DNA of 64,000 nucleotides from assembly GCF_012933385.1 (NCBI RefSeq), contig NZ_JABBPN010000002.1, forward strand, positions 1 to 64,000, given 5' to 3'. The position numbers were made by a program, and so were the translations under genes. The first letter of the stretch is position 1, and each line of letters opens with the position of its first letter. The notes beneath the pieces were generated by a model. It was not told the DNA's origin. It made no database searches and was given only the letters and a program-made list of their open reading frames with translations. Positions 1 through 8,272 of the stretch are shown here, in pieces. Origin of the DNA: Paenibacillus lemnae (lineage in GTDB: Bacteria; Bacillota; Bacilli; Paenibacillales; Paenibacillaceae).

Positions 1-587
1 TGAGTTACACTCATCTTAGCATAAACGAACGCAGCCAACTAGAACTATTGTTACGGTTGGGATGGTCGAACCGTGCCATCGGAAAAGAGTTGGGCCGGCA
101 TCATTCTGCCATCGCGAGAGAACGGATACGTGGAGGCGCAGATGGAACGTATAGGGCGGAGCAGGCCCAAACGGCTTACATGGAACGCCGGTTGTCTTGT
201 AAACCTGCGGGAAAGCTGACTTCGGAGCTGGCTCAAGAGCTCGAAGCAAAGCTTGCGCTAACCTGGTCCCCGGAGCAAATCGCCGAAGAGCGCCGCATGA
301 GCGGAAAGCCCTTCGTTTGCTTCAAGACGATCTATCGATGGTTGTATGCCGACCACATTGCCGCCGGTGAAGTAAAGGTATTGCGGCACAAAGGGAAGCG
401 TCGTAGGCCCATGGAGACACGCGGACGCTTTCTCGTAGGGAATCCGATTAGCCAGCGACCCAAAGAGATCCGCAAGCGTGAGTCGTTTGGTCACTGGGAA
501 CTCGACACCGTGGTATCGAGCCGTGGGAACAGCCGCGCCTGTGCCGCAACGTTCGTCGAGCGTAAGACAAGGCTCTATGTTGCTGTT

Positions 588-932
588 AAGATGCCGGACC
601 GTACAGCGCATTCCATGGAGATCGCTTTTGGCGTTGTAGCCGGTCAGTACCCGTTGGGGACCTTTCAAACGGCTACGACAGACCGTGGGAAAGAGTTCGC
701 TTGCTACAAGCAACTGGAAACTTTTCATGGCGTGGATGTCTACTTCGCCGATCCTTACTCGTCGTGGCAACGTGGCTCCAATGAAAACAGCAACGGACTT
801 CTTCGGGAATTCTTCCCGAAGGGACATGATTTTGCAACGGTTAAAGATGCCGGACCGTACAGCGCATTCCATGGAGATCGCTTTTGGCGTTGTAGCCGGT
901 CAGTACCCGTTGGGGACCTTTCAAACGGCTAC
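588..932. repeat. 89-bp dispersed duplication inside the transposase (588-676 and 844-932)
   Basis: Bases 588-676 recur at 844-932 with no mismatch that I can see. The second copy is read one frame off. With the 756-843/930-1017 pair it forms an A-B-C-A-C order. This is what a tandem duplication of 588-843 followed by loss of the 79-80 bp B segment would leave. Confidence 0.85.
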
Positions 933-1017
933 TCGTCGTGGCAACGTGGCTCCAATGAAAACAGCAACGGACTTCTTCGGGAATTCTTCCCGAAGGGACA
1001 TGATTTTGCAACGGTTA
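756..1017. repeat. 88-bp dispersed duplication inside the transposase (756-843 and 930-1017)
   Basis: Bases 756-843 recur at 930-1017. Both copies encode the block that contains the catalytic Glu. The join with the preceding duplicated segment shares the three bases 'tac', as expected for a microhomology-mediated deletion of the intervening piece. Confidence 0.85.
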
Positions 1018-1277
1018 CCGATGAAGAACTGGCTCATGCCCTCCATCTCATCAACAACCGCCCTAGGAAATGCCTCGGCTGGAAGTCTTCTCACCAATCG
1101 TTCATGGACGAGGTGTCGCGCTTAGCTTGACAATCTGTCACAACAAAAAAAACATGGCGGGGGATTATTCCCTGATTACACCATGTCTTCATATTTTGGA
1201 AAATTCCAAGTATTTTGGATGCAATAGCGGTCGTAAGAACACTTGCCATCGCAGCATTTATAAAGGTAACTCTCAAA

Positions 1278-2009
1278 CTACACGATCTGGGCCTTCATAT
1301 ACGTTCGTTCACCTTTTGGCACTTTCAAATATGGACGCAATCCTGCAAATCCGCCTTCATTTACATGAACGCCCGTCATCCACACGCCAGATAATCTGCC
1401 GTTTTCGGCATCCATGACAAGGGGAGGTGCTGGGATCTTCTCTTGATAGAGAGGGATGCCGGAGGCCAGATGCTTGATCTTGAATTCCTTCCCCAGCTCC
1501 TTCAAAGGGTGCGGACTTAAATATGTAGGCACCAGATAGGTCGAAACCGTCTCCATCTCCTCATTTGTAAAGAAGGGCTCTCCGCCAAGAAACGGATGAA
1601 GCAGTGTTATCTTCTCAAACTGGGACCAGATAATCATCTGCAGCATTCTCCCTGCTGTCACCGGCTCCAGTCCCGGAGGCTGGCTGCTGTTATGAAAGGA
1701 CAACATGTTCAACGGAGACGGAGGTTCATCTGACGGCATAGAGAGTTCCATACCTACACATTTCCAGCCATTTGGACCCTTGATCCACTTTTGGAAGATC
1801 ATTTGTCTCTCCAGTTTCAAGTTATCATCAATGACGCCAGCGCATCGTTTTAGACCTGTCAGCGAAGTCCACATGGATTCCGGCATAAAGGTATTGAGCA
1901 GATGCATGGTTTTGTCAAAAATATGCTGAATGAGCACCGATGCTTTTTCCAGCTCAGCCGCTTCTTTTTGTTCGTACTGAATGTGAGGAACGCTCACCTT
2001 CTTGTCCAC
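1278..2009 (-). CDS. Hypothetical protein, 243 aa
   Basis: I do not recognise the family. The protein is soluble-looking, with no signal peptide or membrane segment. The N-terminal third is helical (EQKEAAELEKASVLIQHIFD) and the rest is mixed with many Pro and aromatic residues. The start is GTG at 2009, supported by a GGAGGAGG ribosome binding site nine bases upstream. The gene stands alone on the minus strand between the IS30 remnant and an HxlR regulator, so the context gives no function. It lies 3' of the hxlR-like gene and its terminator-like hairpin and is probably transcribed separately. Confidence 0.7.
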   Translation of the reverse strand: MDKKVSVPHIQYEQKEAAELEKASVLIQHIFDKTMHLLNTFMPESMWTSLTGLKRCAGVIDDNLKLERQMIFQKWIKGPNGWKCVGMELSMPSDEPPSPLNMLSFHNSSQPPGLEPVTAGRMLQMIIWSQFEKITLLHPFLGGEPFFTNEEMETVSTYLVPTYLSPHPLKELGKEFKIKHLASGIPLYQEKIPAPPLVMDAENGRLSGVWMTGVHVNEGGFAGLRPYLKVPKGERTYMKAQIV

Positions 2010-2130
2010 GTTAGTTCGCCTCCTCCACCCTGTTACAGGGCTGATGATTATTTATTGTATTCAAGCCTCTCATGAAGGTGCATGTCTGCCTTAAACTTAC
2101 TGCCTTCGCTAACATTCCCGGTACAGCAAA

Positions 2131-2164
2131 GGCCCTGAAATTACATCATATGTAATTCAGGACC
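2131..2164 (-). terminator. Terminator-like hairpin after the HxlR gene
   Basis: A stem of about 13 bp (ggccctgaaattacat pairing with atgtaattcaggacc, imperfect near the base) is followed on the minus strand by a short T-rich stretch. Confidence 0.55.
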
Positions 2165-2176
2165 CAGCCGTTTCTT

Positions 2177-2506
2177 TTATTCACATTTGATCTTGACCCA
2201 CTGCCCTGCCCATGCCGAAACCTCATTCATTACAGGCTGCAGTGCTCTACCTTTATCAGTCAGCTCGTATTCGATTCGCACAGGCGTTTCCGGATACACA
2301 TGCCTTACTAAAATCCCTTCGCTCTCCAGATCCTTCATTCGTTCTGACAACATTTTATCACTCATCGACGGAATGAGATTTGAAATATCCTTGAATCGTT
2401 TCGGTCCGCTCATAAGGGATTGAATAATCAGTCCGTTCCAGCGTTTGCCCAACAGTGCAAAAGCCGTTTCAAAATAGGGACACAACCCGGTTTTTGCAGC
2501 TTCCAT
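2177..2506 (-). CDS. HxlR-family winged-helix transcriptional regulator
   Basis: This 109-residue protein matches the size and pattern of HxlR/YodB-type regulators. It has an N-terminal Cys (CPYFETAFALLGKRW), the family block SGPKRFKDIS, the recognition region SDKMLSERMKDLESEGILVR and the wing VRIEYELTDKGRAL. The family typically senses electrophiles or redox stress through the conserved N-terminal Cys; here Cys9 is present. The start at 2506 has an AGAGGTG ribosome binding site. No divergent target gene lies next to it, so autoregulation through the operator-like site at 2556-2575 is the simplest model. Confidence 0.88.
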   Translation of the reverse strand: MEAAKTGLCPYFETAFALLGKRWNGLIIQSLMSGPKRFKDISNLIPSMSDKMLSERMKDLESEGILVRHVYPETPVRIEYELTDKGRALQPVMNEVSAWAGQWVKIKCE

Positions 2507-2555
2507 ATGCTTTCACCTCTTCACAGAGCATCGCAGCATGATCAATGCTTACATT

Positions 2556-2575
2556 TAGTTAGTAAATATATAGTA
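2556..2575 (-). promoter_or_regulatory. Candidate operator upstream of the HxlR gene
   Basis: On the minus strand TACTA appears twice, followed by ACTA, within 20 bp and with near-dyad symmetry (TTTAGTTAGTAAA on the plus strand). YodB/HxlR operators are built of TACTA-like halves, so this is a plausible autoregulatory site. The assignment is inference. Confidence 0.35.
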
Positions 2576-2652
2576 CCACACTTTCATACAACTGAAAACC
2601 TTTACTTCTTTTTTTTGACATCCTTATAGCTGCTCTTATTCTTTATTACACA

Positions 2653-2681
2653 AATACGGCTGCCTTGAAGGCAGCCGTATT
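2653..2681 (-). terminator. Rho-independent terminator of the ThuA gene
   Basis: A perfect 12-bp stem (aatacggctgcc / ggcagccgtatt) with a 5-base loop lies 17 bases beyond the ThuA stop codon. Confidence 0.85.
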
Positions 2682-2697
2682 ATTGCTTACTAAGATA

Positions 2698-3426
2698 TTA
2701 CACAAGCACTTCCAACGAACGGAGAGGCTGACTGTTGCCGAATACAGGCTTTGCTGCATAGGCATTCGTCGCTGCCCAGTGAATCCCGTTCGAGATCACT
2801 TTCAGTATTTCCGGATTGTAGTATGTCGGATATGTTTCATGACCCGGACGGAAGTAAAAAATGTTTCCTTGACCGCGTTTGAAAGTACATCCGCTGCGGA
2901 ATACTTCCCCGCCTTCGAAGTTGCTGACGAAGATCAGCTCATCGGGTGTCGGAATGTCGAAAAACTCACCATACATCTCTTCATGATCCAAAACAATCTG
3001 GCTGTTCACACCAGAGCATATTGGGTGGGAAGGATTCACAGACCACAAAATTTCCTGCTCTCCGACCTCACGCCATTTCAGATCACAGCTGGTACCCATT
3101 AACGCTTTGAATGGTTTGGAGAAGTGTCCCGAGTGCAGAACGATCAGACCCATGCCTTCCTGAACCCGTTTCACAACCTTGCTGACGACCGCATCATCGA
3201 CACGGTCATGAGCCATATGCCCCCACCACAGCAGGACATCGGTCAGGTTCAGTACGGCATCCGTTAAACCATGTTCCTGTTCATCCAATGTCGCTGTTCG
3301 AATATGAAATTCCGGACTTTGCAGTCCGTCTGCAAGCGCCTTATGAATGCCTTCTGGATACACAGCCTTCACTTCGTCATGTATCTTCTCATGAACGAAT
3401 TCATTCCAAATGGTTACATTAAGCAT
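2698..3426 (-). CDS. ThuA-like (trehalose utilization) domain protein
   Basis: This 242-residue protein has the ThuA class-I amidotransferase-like fold. Features seen are the start [10 protein letters not shown], the block [13 protein letters not shown], the strand [14 protein letters not shown] and the C-terminal region [16 protein letters not shown]. In the family, ThuA works with ThuB-type Gfo/Idh dehydrogenases on 3-keto-glycosides. It is the last gene of a minus-strand group with a TIM-barrel isomerase and a Gfo/Idh dehydrogenase, which supports such a role. It starts 45 bases after the isomerase stop, with a TAGGGGG ribosome binding site. The exact substrate is not visible. Confidence 0.88.
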   Translation of the reverse strand: MLNVTIWNEFVHEKIHDEVKAVYPEGIHKALADGLQSPEFHIRTATLDEQEHGLTDAVLNLTDVLLWWGHMAHDRVDDAVVSKVVKRVQEGMGLIVLHSGHFSKPFKALMGTSCDLKWREVGEQEILWSVNPSHPICSGVNSQIVLDHEEMYGEFFDIPTPDELIFVSNFEGGEVFRSGCTFKRGQGNIFYFRPGHETYPTYYNPEILKVISNGIHWAATNAYAAKPVFGNSQPLRSLEVLV

Positions 3427-3471
3427 AATTGCTGAATCCCCCTAATTATTGCAAATCCGCCTGTTCAGCGG

Positions 3472-4440
3472 TTAGACCCACCACATCTCACCCAGCGGCT
3501 CTTCAATCAATACCTGCTGCAAGTTTGATACCGCTTTGGAGAAACCTTCTTCTACGGACATCAAACCGTCTTCATGTTCAATACTTACAACATAATCATA
3601 TCCAACCAGACGCAGTGCACTCATCATATCAGCCCACTCTTTGACATCATGACCGTAGCCCACACTGCGGAACTGCCATGCGCGGTCCATCATGTTTGCA
3701 TAAGACTGCATATCTGTAACACCGTGCTTATTCACGTTCACAGGATCAATGGTCGTATCTTTGGCGTGGAAGTGATGAATAGCTCCTTCACGGCCCAGAA
3801 TATGAATCGCCTGAACCGGATCAATTCCCTGCCACCACATATGGCTCGGATCCAGATTGGCGCCAATGACTTCCCCTGCCGCTTCACGAAGACGAAGCAG
3901 TGTTGCCGGTGTGTGAACAGAGAAACCGCCATGCAGCTCAAGACCGACTTTTACGTTATGGTCAGCCGCAAACTTTCCCCATTCCGTCCAGTACGGAATG
4001 ACTTTGTTTTCCCACTGCCAATCCAAAATTTCTTTATAATCATTAGGCCACGGAGCAACAGGCCAGTTCGGATATTTGGCATCTTCATGATCGCCCGGAC
4101 ACCCTGAAAATGTGTTAACAACCGGTACTTCGAGTTTTTGTGCAAGCTCTACCGTCTTCACATATGCATCATGGAATTCTTTAGCGATCTGTTTCTGAGG
4201 ATGAAGCGGGTTACCGTGACAGCTCAATGCACTGATCATCAGTCCGCGGGATTCCACAGCATTCTTGAAGTTGTTCAATGCCGTTTCATTCTCCAGCAGT
4301 TCCGCCGGATTACAGTGTGCATTACCCGGATAGCCTCCGGTTCCGATCTCCACAGCTTTCAATCCTTTTGAAGCTACATAATCCAGTGCATCCTCCAGTT
4401 TACGGCCGCCAAGCAGCACCATAAATACTCCCAGTTTCAT
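3472..4440 (-). CDS. Sugar phosphate isomerase/epimerase (xylose-isomerase-like TIM barrel)
   Basis: This 322-residue AP-endonuclease-2/IolE-type TIM barrel begins MKLGVFMVLLGGRKLEDAL. Metal-binding positions are visible as VGLELHGG (Glu), NLDPSHMWWQG (Asp/His), IHHFHAKD (His, Asp) and VVSIEHED (Glu). The start at 4440 was chosen because an AGGAGGG site lies eight bases upstream; a longer reading to 4497 has no site. Members of this group isomerize or epimerize keto-sugars and inositol derivatives. The gene lies between ThuA and a Gfo/Idh dehydrogenase, consistent with oxidation and rearrangement of a glycoside-derived sugar. Confidence 0.88.
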   Translation of the reverse strand: MKLGVFMVLLGGRKLEDALDYVASKGLKAVEIGTGGYPGNAHCNPAELLENETALNNFKNAVESRGLMISALSCHGNPLHPQKQIAKEFHDAYVKTVELAQKLEVPVVNTFSGCPGDHEDAKYPNWPVAPWPNDYKEILDWQWENKVIPYWTEWGKFAADHNVKVGLELHGGFSVHTPATLLRLREAAGEVIGANLDPSHMWWQGIDPVQAIHILGREGAIHHFHAKDTTIDPVNVNKHGVTDMQSYANMMDRAWQFRSVGYGHDVKEWADMMSALRLVGYDYVVSIEHEDGLMSVEEGFSKAVSNLQQVLIEEPLGEMWWV

Positions 4441-4727
4441 AGAAACCCTCCTGATTCGTTGTTTGGTAAGTACAAAGTGATATGACAATTGCTTCATGTT
4501 GCCTGAGTCTCTAACACTACATCACATTATCCGGCCCGATAACTACTTACGTACAGTGTCACCATTGCTTCACCACATCATGCGAGGAAATGAACTTCCG
4601 CACGCAGCTATCCTACTTCCGTGACAATCCGACAGCGAAACTAAACCGCTTCTTTATAATTGTAGCATCGTTCTCCATAGTAATAAAACCATATACACAG
4701 GCTTCAACCCCAAATTAGGCTGTAACC
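4441..4727. other. Intergenic region between isomerase and dehydrogenase genes
   Basis: About 287 bp without a coding gene. I see no strong terminator or promoter. The gap suggests that the isomerase-ThuA pair may have its own promoter here, although the genes are co-oriented with the upstream dehydrogenase. Confidence 0.4.
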
Positions 4728-5831
4728 TTAATTTTTAACGGACTCAGCAAGTTTAGGTGCGGGAAGCTGACCGAAACGGTACGTGCTCTGCAGAACAATA
4801 TGGCGCCCTTCGAGCGAAGACTGCTGAAATGATTGCATAATCTCCAGGACATGGTACGCCATCCGGGCACTCGCGCGATGATCGCGATTTTCAGATATGG
4901 CCTCTGCCATATCATTCACACCCAGTCCTCGTTCGTTCTTGCCGCACTCGAATACCGGATCAAGGGTCTTCCACTCCTGAGATCCGTGAGCACGGATTTT
5001 GACGTCACCGTTGAAATAGTTCGGATCCGACAAACTTAAAGTTCCCTGCGTCCCATAAATCTCAATCCACGGCAGTTCAGACCCGCCAAAAATATCAAAG
5101 CTCGTGATCATGCTGACAATTGCACCGTTTTCAAAATCAACCGTACCTGCCAAATGAGTGGGCGTCTGAACCGTAATCGGCTTCCCGCTGTTTGGTCCGG
5201 AACCAACATTACGGTCCGGGATTTGAATATTGGCGGAGGCGCTGACTCTGCGGGCAGGTCCTAACAATTCCACCAGCGCCGAGATGTAATACGGACCCAT
5301 ATCCATCATCGGTCCGCCGCCGGCAGCATAAAAGAAGTCCGGATTATGGTGCCATGATTCCGGACCTTTACCCATATTGAACGCGGTGGCAGCAATAGGA
5401 CGGCCAATCAGGCCTTGATGTATCGCCTGTTTAGCGGTTTGTACCGCAGATCCCAGAAAAGTATCCGGCGCACATCCGGCGCGCAGCCCTCTTCTGTCCG
5501 CTACCGTCAATACCTGACTTCCCTCTTCCAAGGTAATCGCCAGCGGCTTCTCACTATATACGTGCTTGCCAGCCTCCAGGGCGGCGATATCGACATTGGC
5601 ATGACTAGCCGGGATGGTTAAATTAATGACCAGTTCAATTTCCGGGCTGGCCAGAAGTTCTTCAACTGTATAAACATAAGGGATGTTATACTCATCGGCG
5701 CGCTCTTTAGCACGTTCCGGCACCAGATCCGCACAGGCCACAACTTCAACCCATTGGCTGTCTTTCAGATTCTGAAAGTAAATACCGCTAATGTTTCCAC
5801 ATCCGATAATTCCCGTTTTCATTTTCTGCAT
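4728..5831 (-). CDS. Gfo/Idh/MocA family oxidoreductase
   Basis: This is an NAD(P)-dependent sugar dehydrogenase of 367 residues. The Rossmann motif is MKTGIIGCGNISGIYF, the family signature is YSEKPLAIT (catalytic Lys of EKP), and the C-terminal beta-sheet domain includes GGGPMMDMGPYYISALVELLG. The start at 5831 has AAGGAG eight bases upstream and is preferred to 5852. With the downstream isomerase and ThuA genes it forms a probable keto-sugar catabolic set. An AraC regulator is divergent, 137 bp away. The region between them carries a 17-bp motif also found before another Gfo/Idh gene at 26.36 kb. Confidence 0.9.
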   Translation of the reverse strand: MQKMKTGIIGCGNISGIYFQNLKDSQWVEVVACADLVPERAKERADEYNIPYVYTVEELLASPEIELVINLTIPASHANVDIAALEAGKHVYSEKPLAITLEEGSQVLTVADRRGLRAGCAPDTFLGSAVQTAKQAIHQGLIGRPIAATAFNMGKGPESWHHNPDFFYAAGGGPMMDMGPYYISALVELLGPARRVSASANIQIPDRNVGSGPNSGKPITVQTPTHLAGTVDFENGAIVSMITSFDIFGGSELPWIEIYGTQGTLSLSDPNYFNGDVKIRAHGSQEWKTLDPVFECGKNERGLGVNDMAEAISENRDHRASARMAYHVLEIMQSFQQSSLEGRHIVLQSTYRFGQLPAPKLAESVKN

Positions 5832-5915
5832 GGGTGTCACTCCTTGAGACATATGCTCGTTATTCTAGTTACATGGTATTCCGAATCATTTTCATTTAAA
5901 ATGAAGTATATGATC

Positions 5916-5932
5916 AAAACATGAACTATCTG
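5916..5932. promoter_or_regulatory. Candidate shared operator, copy 1 (AAAACATGAACTATCTG)
   Basis: This 17-bp string in the AraC/Gfo divergent region recurs exactly at 26359-26375, upstream of a second minus-strand Gfo/Idh gene. Flanks are partly similar on the left (ATGatC versus ATGctT) and not on the right. It could be the binding site of the AraC regulator encoded at 5969. Confidence 0.4.
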
Positions 5933-5968
5933 GTCATTATTTTCCTTAATTCAAAAGGGGACTTTCCT

Positions 5969-6793
5969 ATGCAGGAGACTTTGAACAGCCGCGTGCTCTC
6001 CGCCAATTTCTCGTTTCATCGAAAGCCTTTTATCATGGCCAAGCCGAACGGATTTGACCACTATCTGCTTCGCCTTCAAACGGATGGCCGCTGCCGTGCA
6101 GTGATTGACGGAAAGCTTTCATTGATCGGTCCCGGTGATCTGCTCTTATTTAATCCCGGAAGGCCTTATGAGCTCAAGATCGAGGATGAAGTGAATGCTC
6201 AAGGTGAGAGCATGGTGGAAAGCGGTGATTATAATATTTTTTTTCGTGGCCGCTGGGTGGATGAGTGGTGGAATTCCCAGAAACGTCCAACCCGAATGCG
6301 TGTGCCGCTGGATGATCGTTATTTAGGGCTGTTCCGGCAGCTGGTATTGGAAAAGAGAAGGTTAACTCATACGTATCCGGAAATTTCGGAGTACACGCTG
6401 CGTATTTTGTGCCTGGAGATTGACCGGCTTCTGTCAGAGCAGCCCTCCACAACTCCCAAGGCATATCTTGCTCACCGTATGAAATATTATATTGAAGAGA
6501 ACGCCTCCTCCCTGTTCAAGCTGGACGATGTCGCATCACATGTCGGTATCAGCGTATCCCGGGCCGTTCACTTGTTTAAAGAAACGTTCGGGACAAGTAT
6601 CATGCAATACACATTGGACGTCCGCTTGGATATGGCCAGGGAACGAATCATCTTCAGCCCGATGTCACTGGAGGATGTGGCGGAAACCTCCGGATTTGCA
6701 AGCTACACCTATTTTCACCGGGTTTTCCGTTCCCGATTCGGTGTTTCTCCTAAACAGTTCCGTGCACAGAGCCGAACATCTGAACTGAACTGA
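5969..6793 (+). CDS. AraC-family transcriptional regulator
   Basis: This is a 274-residue regulator. The N-terminal cupin-like sensing domain (about 25-120) contains LIGPGDLLLFNPGRPYEL. The C-terminal double helix-turn-helix (about 175-270) contains FKLDDVASHVGISVSRAVHLFKE and PMSLEDVAETSGF followed by HRVFRSRFGVSPKQFR. The start at 5969 is favoured by AAAGGGG eight bases upstream; an in-frame ATG at 5921 overlaps the conserved 17-bp motif and has no clear site. It is divergent from the Gfo/Idh gene and probably controls the sugar cluster at 2.7-5.8 kb. Confidence 0.92.
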   Translation: MQETLNSRVLSANFSFHRKPFIMAKPNGFDHYLLRLQTDGRCRAVIDGKLSLIGPGDLLLFNPGRPYELKIEDEVNAQGESMVESGDYNIFFRGRWVDEWWNSQKRPTRMRVPLDDRYLGLFRQLVLEKRRLTHTYPEISEYTLRILCLEIDRLLSEQPSTTPKAYLAHRMKYYIEENASSLFKLDDVASHVGISVSRAVHLFKETFGTSIMQYTLDVRLDMARERIIFSPMSLEDVAETSGFASYTYFHRVFRSRFGVSPKQFRAQSRTSELN

Positions 6794-6803
6794 TGTATAG
6801 ACA

Positions 6804-6850
6804 AAAATGAGGGCATTCCCGGTATTGAAAACCGTGAGAATGCCCTCATT
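6804..6850. terminator. Bidirectional terminator
   Basis: The outer stem aaaatgagggcattc / gaatgccctcatt with an inner cggt/accg pairing lies between the convergent AraC gene and the 104-residue gene. A-rich and T-rich flanks serve both strands. Confidence 0.8.
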
Positions 6851-6858
6851 ATTGTAAT

Positions 6859-7173
6859 TCATGTACGATTGTGATCCCGGCGAGTAATGGCTTCGGCCAC
6901 GACTGCGCCCAGATCATCATTGCCGAACAGAGAAAGCACGCCGAGTACCGTCGTATCCGGGATGTCCCCCGCTTCCTCCTTCGGTACGGTCAGTTCCAGT
7001 ACACGGTTCAGCCGTTCATTGGCGGACTGATCCGGGTAAGCCTCCATATACAAATCTGCAGGGCTCAGACCTTCGTTGACACACCACTGGGCAAAAACGA
7101 GAATCATCATATCTTCATCCTGCCTGTAGCTTTCCACGATCTGCTCTTCCATCGATTTGTCCGAAGATGACAT
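6859..7173 (-). CDS. Hypothetical acidic small protein, 104 aa
   Basis: I do not recognise the family. The protein is acidic and cytoplasmic-looking, with an N-terminal helical half (SMEEQIVESYRQDEDMMILVFAQWCVNEG) and no membrane segment. The start at 7173 was chosen because GGAGG stands six bases upstream, inside a longer reading that begins at 7194. It follows the TerC gene by 24 bases on the same strand and is probably co-transcribed with it, so its expression may also depend on the manganese riboswitch. Confidence 0.7.
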   Translation of the reverse strand: MSSSDKSMEEQIVESYRQDEDMMILVFAQWCVNEGLSPADLYMEAYPDQSANERLNRVLELTVPKEEAGDIPDTTVLGVLSLFGNDDLGAVVAEAITRRDHNRT

Positions 7174-7197
7174 GGCAATCCTCCTCCTCATCATGTA

Positions 7198-7896
7198 TTA
7201 TTGCATTTTTATGTGAACGGGATTGCGCTTGGCCTGCTCTTCGATCTTCTTCTTCATCCATGTGCCAAAACCGATAATGGCGATAACCACAATGATTTCA
7301 AAACCGTATTTCACGATTGAGTTGGCGAACCAGTCATGAATTAGCGGCTCATCCACCAGCATCTTGGTCGCGGTCCAGGCCAGAATAGCGGCACCAAATG
7401 TAATAACGATCGGAAAACGGTCGGTCAGCTTCAGAATCACCGTACTTCCCCACACCATAATCGGCACAGAGATGGCCAGGCCGATCACGACAAGCGCGAA
7501 ATCCTCTCCCGCTGCACCGGCTACAGCCAGTACATTATCAAGTCCCATCATGGCGTCGGCAATGATGATCGTGCGGATTGCCGCCCACATCTGGCTGCCG
7601 GCAGATATTTCATGATCTTTGTTATCAACCAGCAGTTTGTAAGCGATCCACAGCAGGGCCAGCCCGCCGATCAGCCGGAGCCCCGGAATCATCAGCAGCT
7701 TCACGACCAGCAGTGTCGCTACAACACGAATAATAATGGCCCCTACGGTCCCCCACAATATAACTTTCTTCTGATCTTCTTTCTGCACATTACGGGCCGC
7801 CAAACCAATGACGATCGCATTGTCTCCTGCAAGAACCAGGTCAATGACAATAATGGACAGCAGCGCTGCCCAAAAGTCCGGTGACATAAAATCCAT
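7198..7896 (-). CDS. TerC-family membrane protein, probable Mn2+ exporter
   Basis: This 232-residue integral membrane protein has about seven hydrophobic segments. Family signature motifs carrying acidic residues in the membrane are VLAGDNAIVIGLA near residue 22 and DAMMGLDNVLAVAG near 115. TerC/YjbE-type proteins export manganese or supply it to exported enzymes. The yybP-ykoY riboswitch directly upstream (8018-8155) fits that role very well. The start at 7896 has an AAGGCGG site nine bases away; an in-frame ATG three codons later is also possible. Confidence 0.92.
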   Translation of the reverse strand: MDFMSPDFWAALLSIIVIDLVLAGDNAIVIGLAARNVQKEDQKKVILWGTVGAIIIRVVATLLVVKLLMIPGLRLIGGLALLWIAYKLLVDNKDHEISAGSQMWAAIRTIIIADAMMGLDNVLAVAGAAGEDFALVVIGLAISVPIMVWGSTVILKLTDRFPIVITFGAAILAWTATKMLVDEPLIHDWFANSIVKYGFEIIVVIAIIGFGTWMKKKIEEQAKRNPVHIKMQ

Positions 7897-7963
7897 GCTT
7901 TCTTCCGCCTTCTTTCGTTAATCTGATATATTCTCATTTGTCCCGGCGTTCCATGAATCAATG

Positions 7964-7997
7964 AAAAACGCCGCCACCTTAAACAAGGTAAACGGCG
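7964..7997 (-). terminator. Second hairpin terminator between riboswitch and TerC
   Basis: The stem cgccgccacctt / aaggtaaacggcg with an AAAC loop is followed on the minus strand by five T residues (7964-7968). It lies downstream of the riboswitch's own terminator and upstream of the terC start, which is an uncommon tandem arrangement. Confidence 0.7.
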
Positions 7998-8015
7998 CAC
8001 TTTTTATAATCATAT

Positions 8016-8055
8016 AAAAAGACCTTTACCTCATAAAAGTACCAGGCAAAGGTCT
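8016..8055 (-). terminator. Riboswitch expression-platform terminator
   Basis: AGACCTTTGCC (8055-8045) pairs with GGTAAAGGTCT (8030-8020) and is followed by UUUUU. Its 5' strand overlaps the CCTTT that closes the aptamer's P1 stem, so ligand-stabilized P1 and the terminator are mutually exclusive. That is a transcriptional ON switch. Confidence 0.85.
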
Positions 8056-8155
8056 CGCTAGCAGCATGATGCTGCCCGTAAAGCCGGGGACTGGATCATA
8101 ATCCCGTAATGACGACCTTACAGCGTTATAGCTACTCCCCTTTGGGAACTATTCG
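8018..8155 (-). ncRNA. yybP-ykoY (manganese) riboswitch
   Basis: On the minus strand the leader reads AAAGGGGAGTAGC, a variable arm, CCGGCTTTACGGG, a hairpin GCAGCATCATGCTGC and GCGAGACCTTTGCC. These are the conserved elements of the yybP-ykoY class in the right order: 5' AAAGG/3' CCTTT P1, the GGGGAGUAGC block and the GCGAGACC block. The class binds Mn2+ and controls TerC-type exporters, which is the gene downstream here. The boundaries are approximate. Confidence 0.92.
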
Positions 8156-8164
8156 ATTGGACAC

Positions 8165-8193
8165 ATTATATCACATGGTGCTCCGGGTGGCTA
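8165..8193 (-). promoter_or_regulatory. Promoter of the riboswitch-terC transcript
   Basis: On the minus strand TAGCCA (8193-8188) and a perfect TATAAT (8170-8165) are separated by 17 bp, placed just upstream of the aptamer. Confidence 0.65.
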
Positions 8194-8272
8194 AACATTT
8201 TTACCCCCATCAAACTTTCATTTTTTTGTTATGATAGATCTGCGTCGCAGAACATCTCGAAAGGGTTTATAC

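Larger units (their letters stand above)
1..1130 (+). pseudogene. IS30-family transposase, internally rearranged, start cut by window edge
   Basis: This is a DDE transposase of the IS30 type. An N-terminal helix-turn-helix region (NRAIGKELGRHHSAIARE) is followed by a catalytic core with the first Asp in HWELDTV, the second in TTDRGKEF and the Glu in RGSNENSNG. The reading frame is open from base 3 (SYTHLSINERSQLE) and bases 1-2 are 'tg', so the initiator codon probably begins one base left of the window. The core carries a 174-bp insertion made of two copied segments. Copy 844-932 repeats 588-676 in a different frame. Copy 930-1017 repeats 756-843 in frame. The result is about 30 foreign residues and a second catalytic-Glu block while the frame stays open to the normal C-terminus. 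I infer the enzyme is inactive. An assembly or PCR chimera is the alternative explanation. Confidence 0.85.

Noticed and set aside
258..872. 204-codon minus-strand frame opposite the transposase
   Set aside because: It is a shadow of the IS30 gene with no ribosome binding site or recognizable protein.
1131..1277. Search for the right inverted repeat of the IS30 element
   Set aside because: The left end is outside the window, so the terminal repeat cannot be paired and its position would be a guess.
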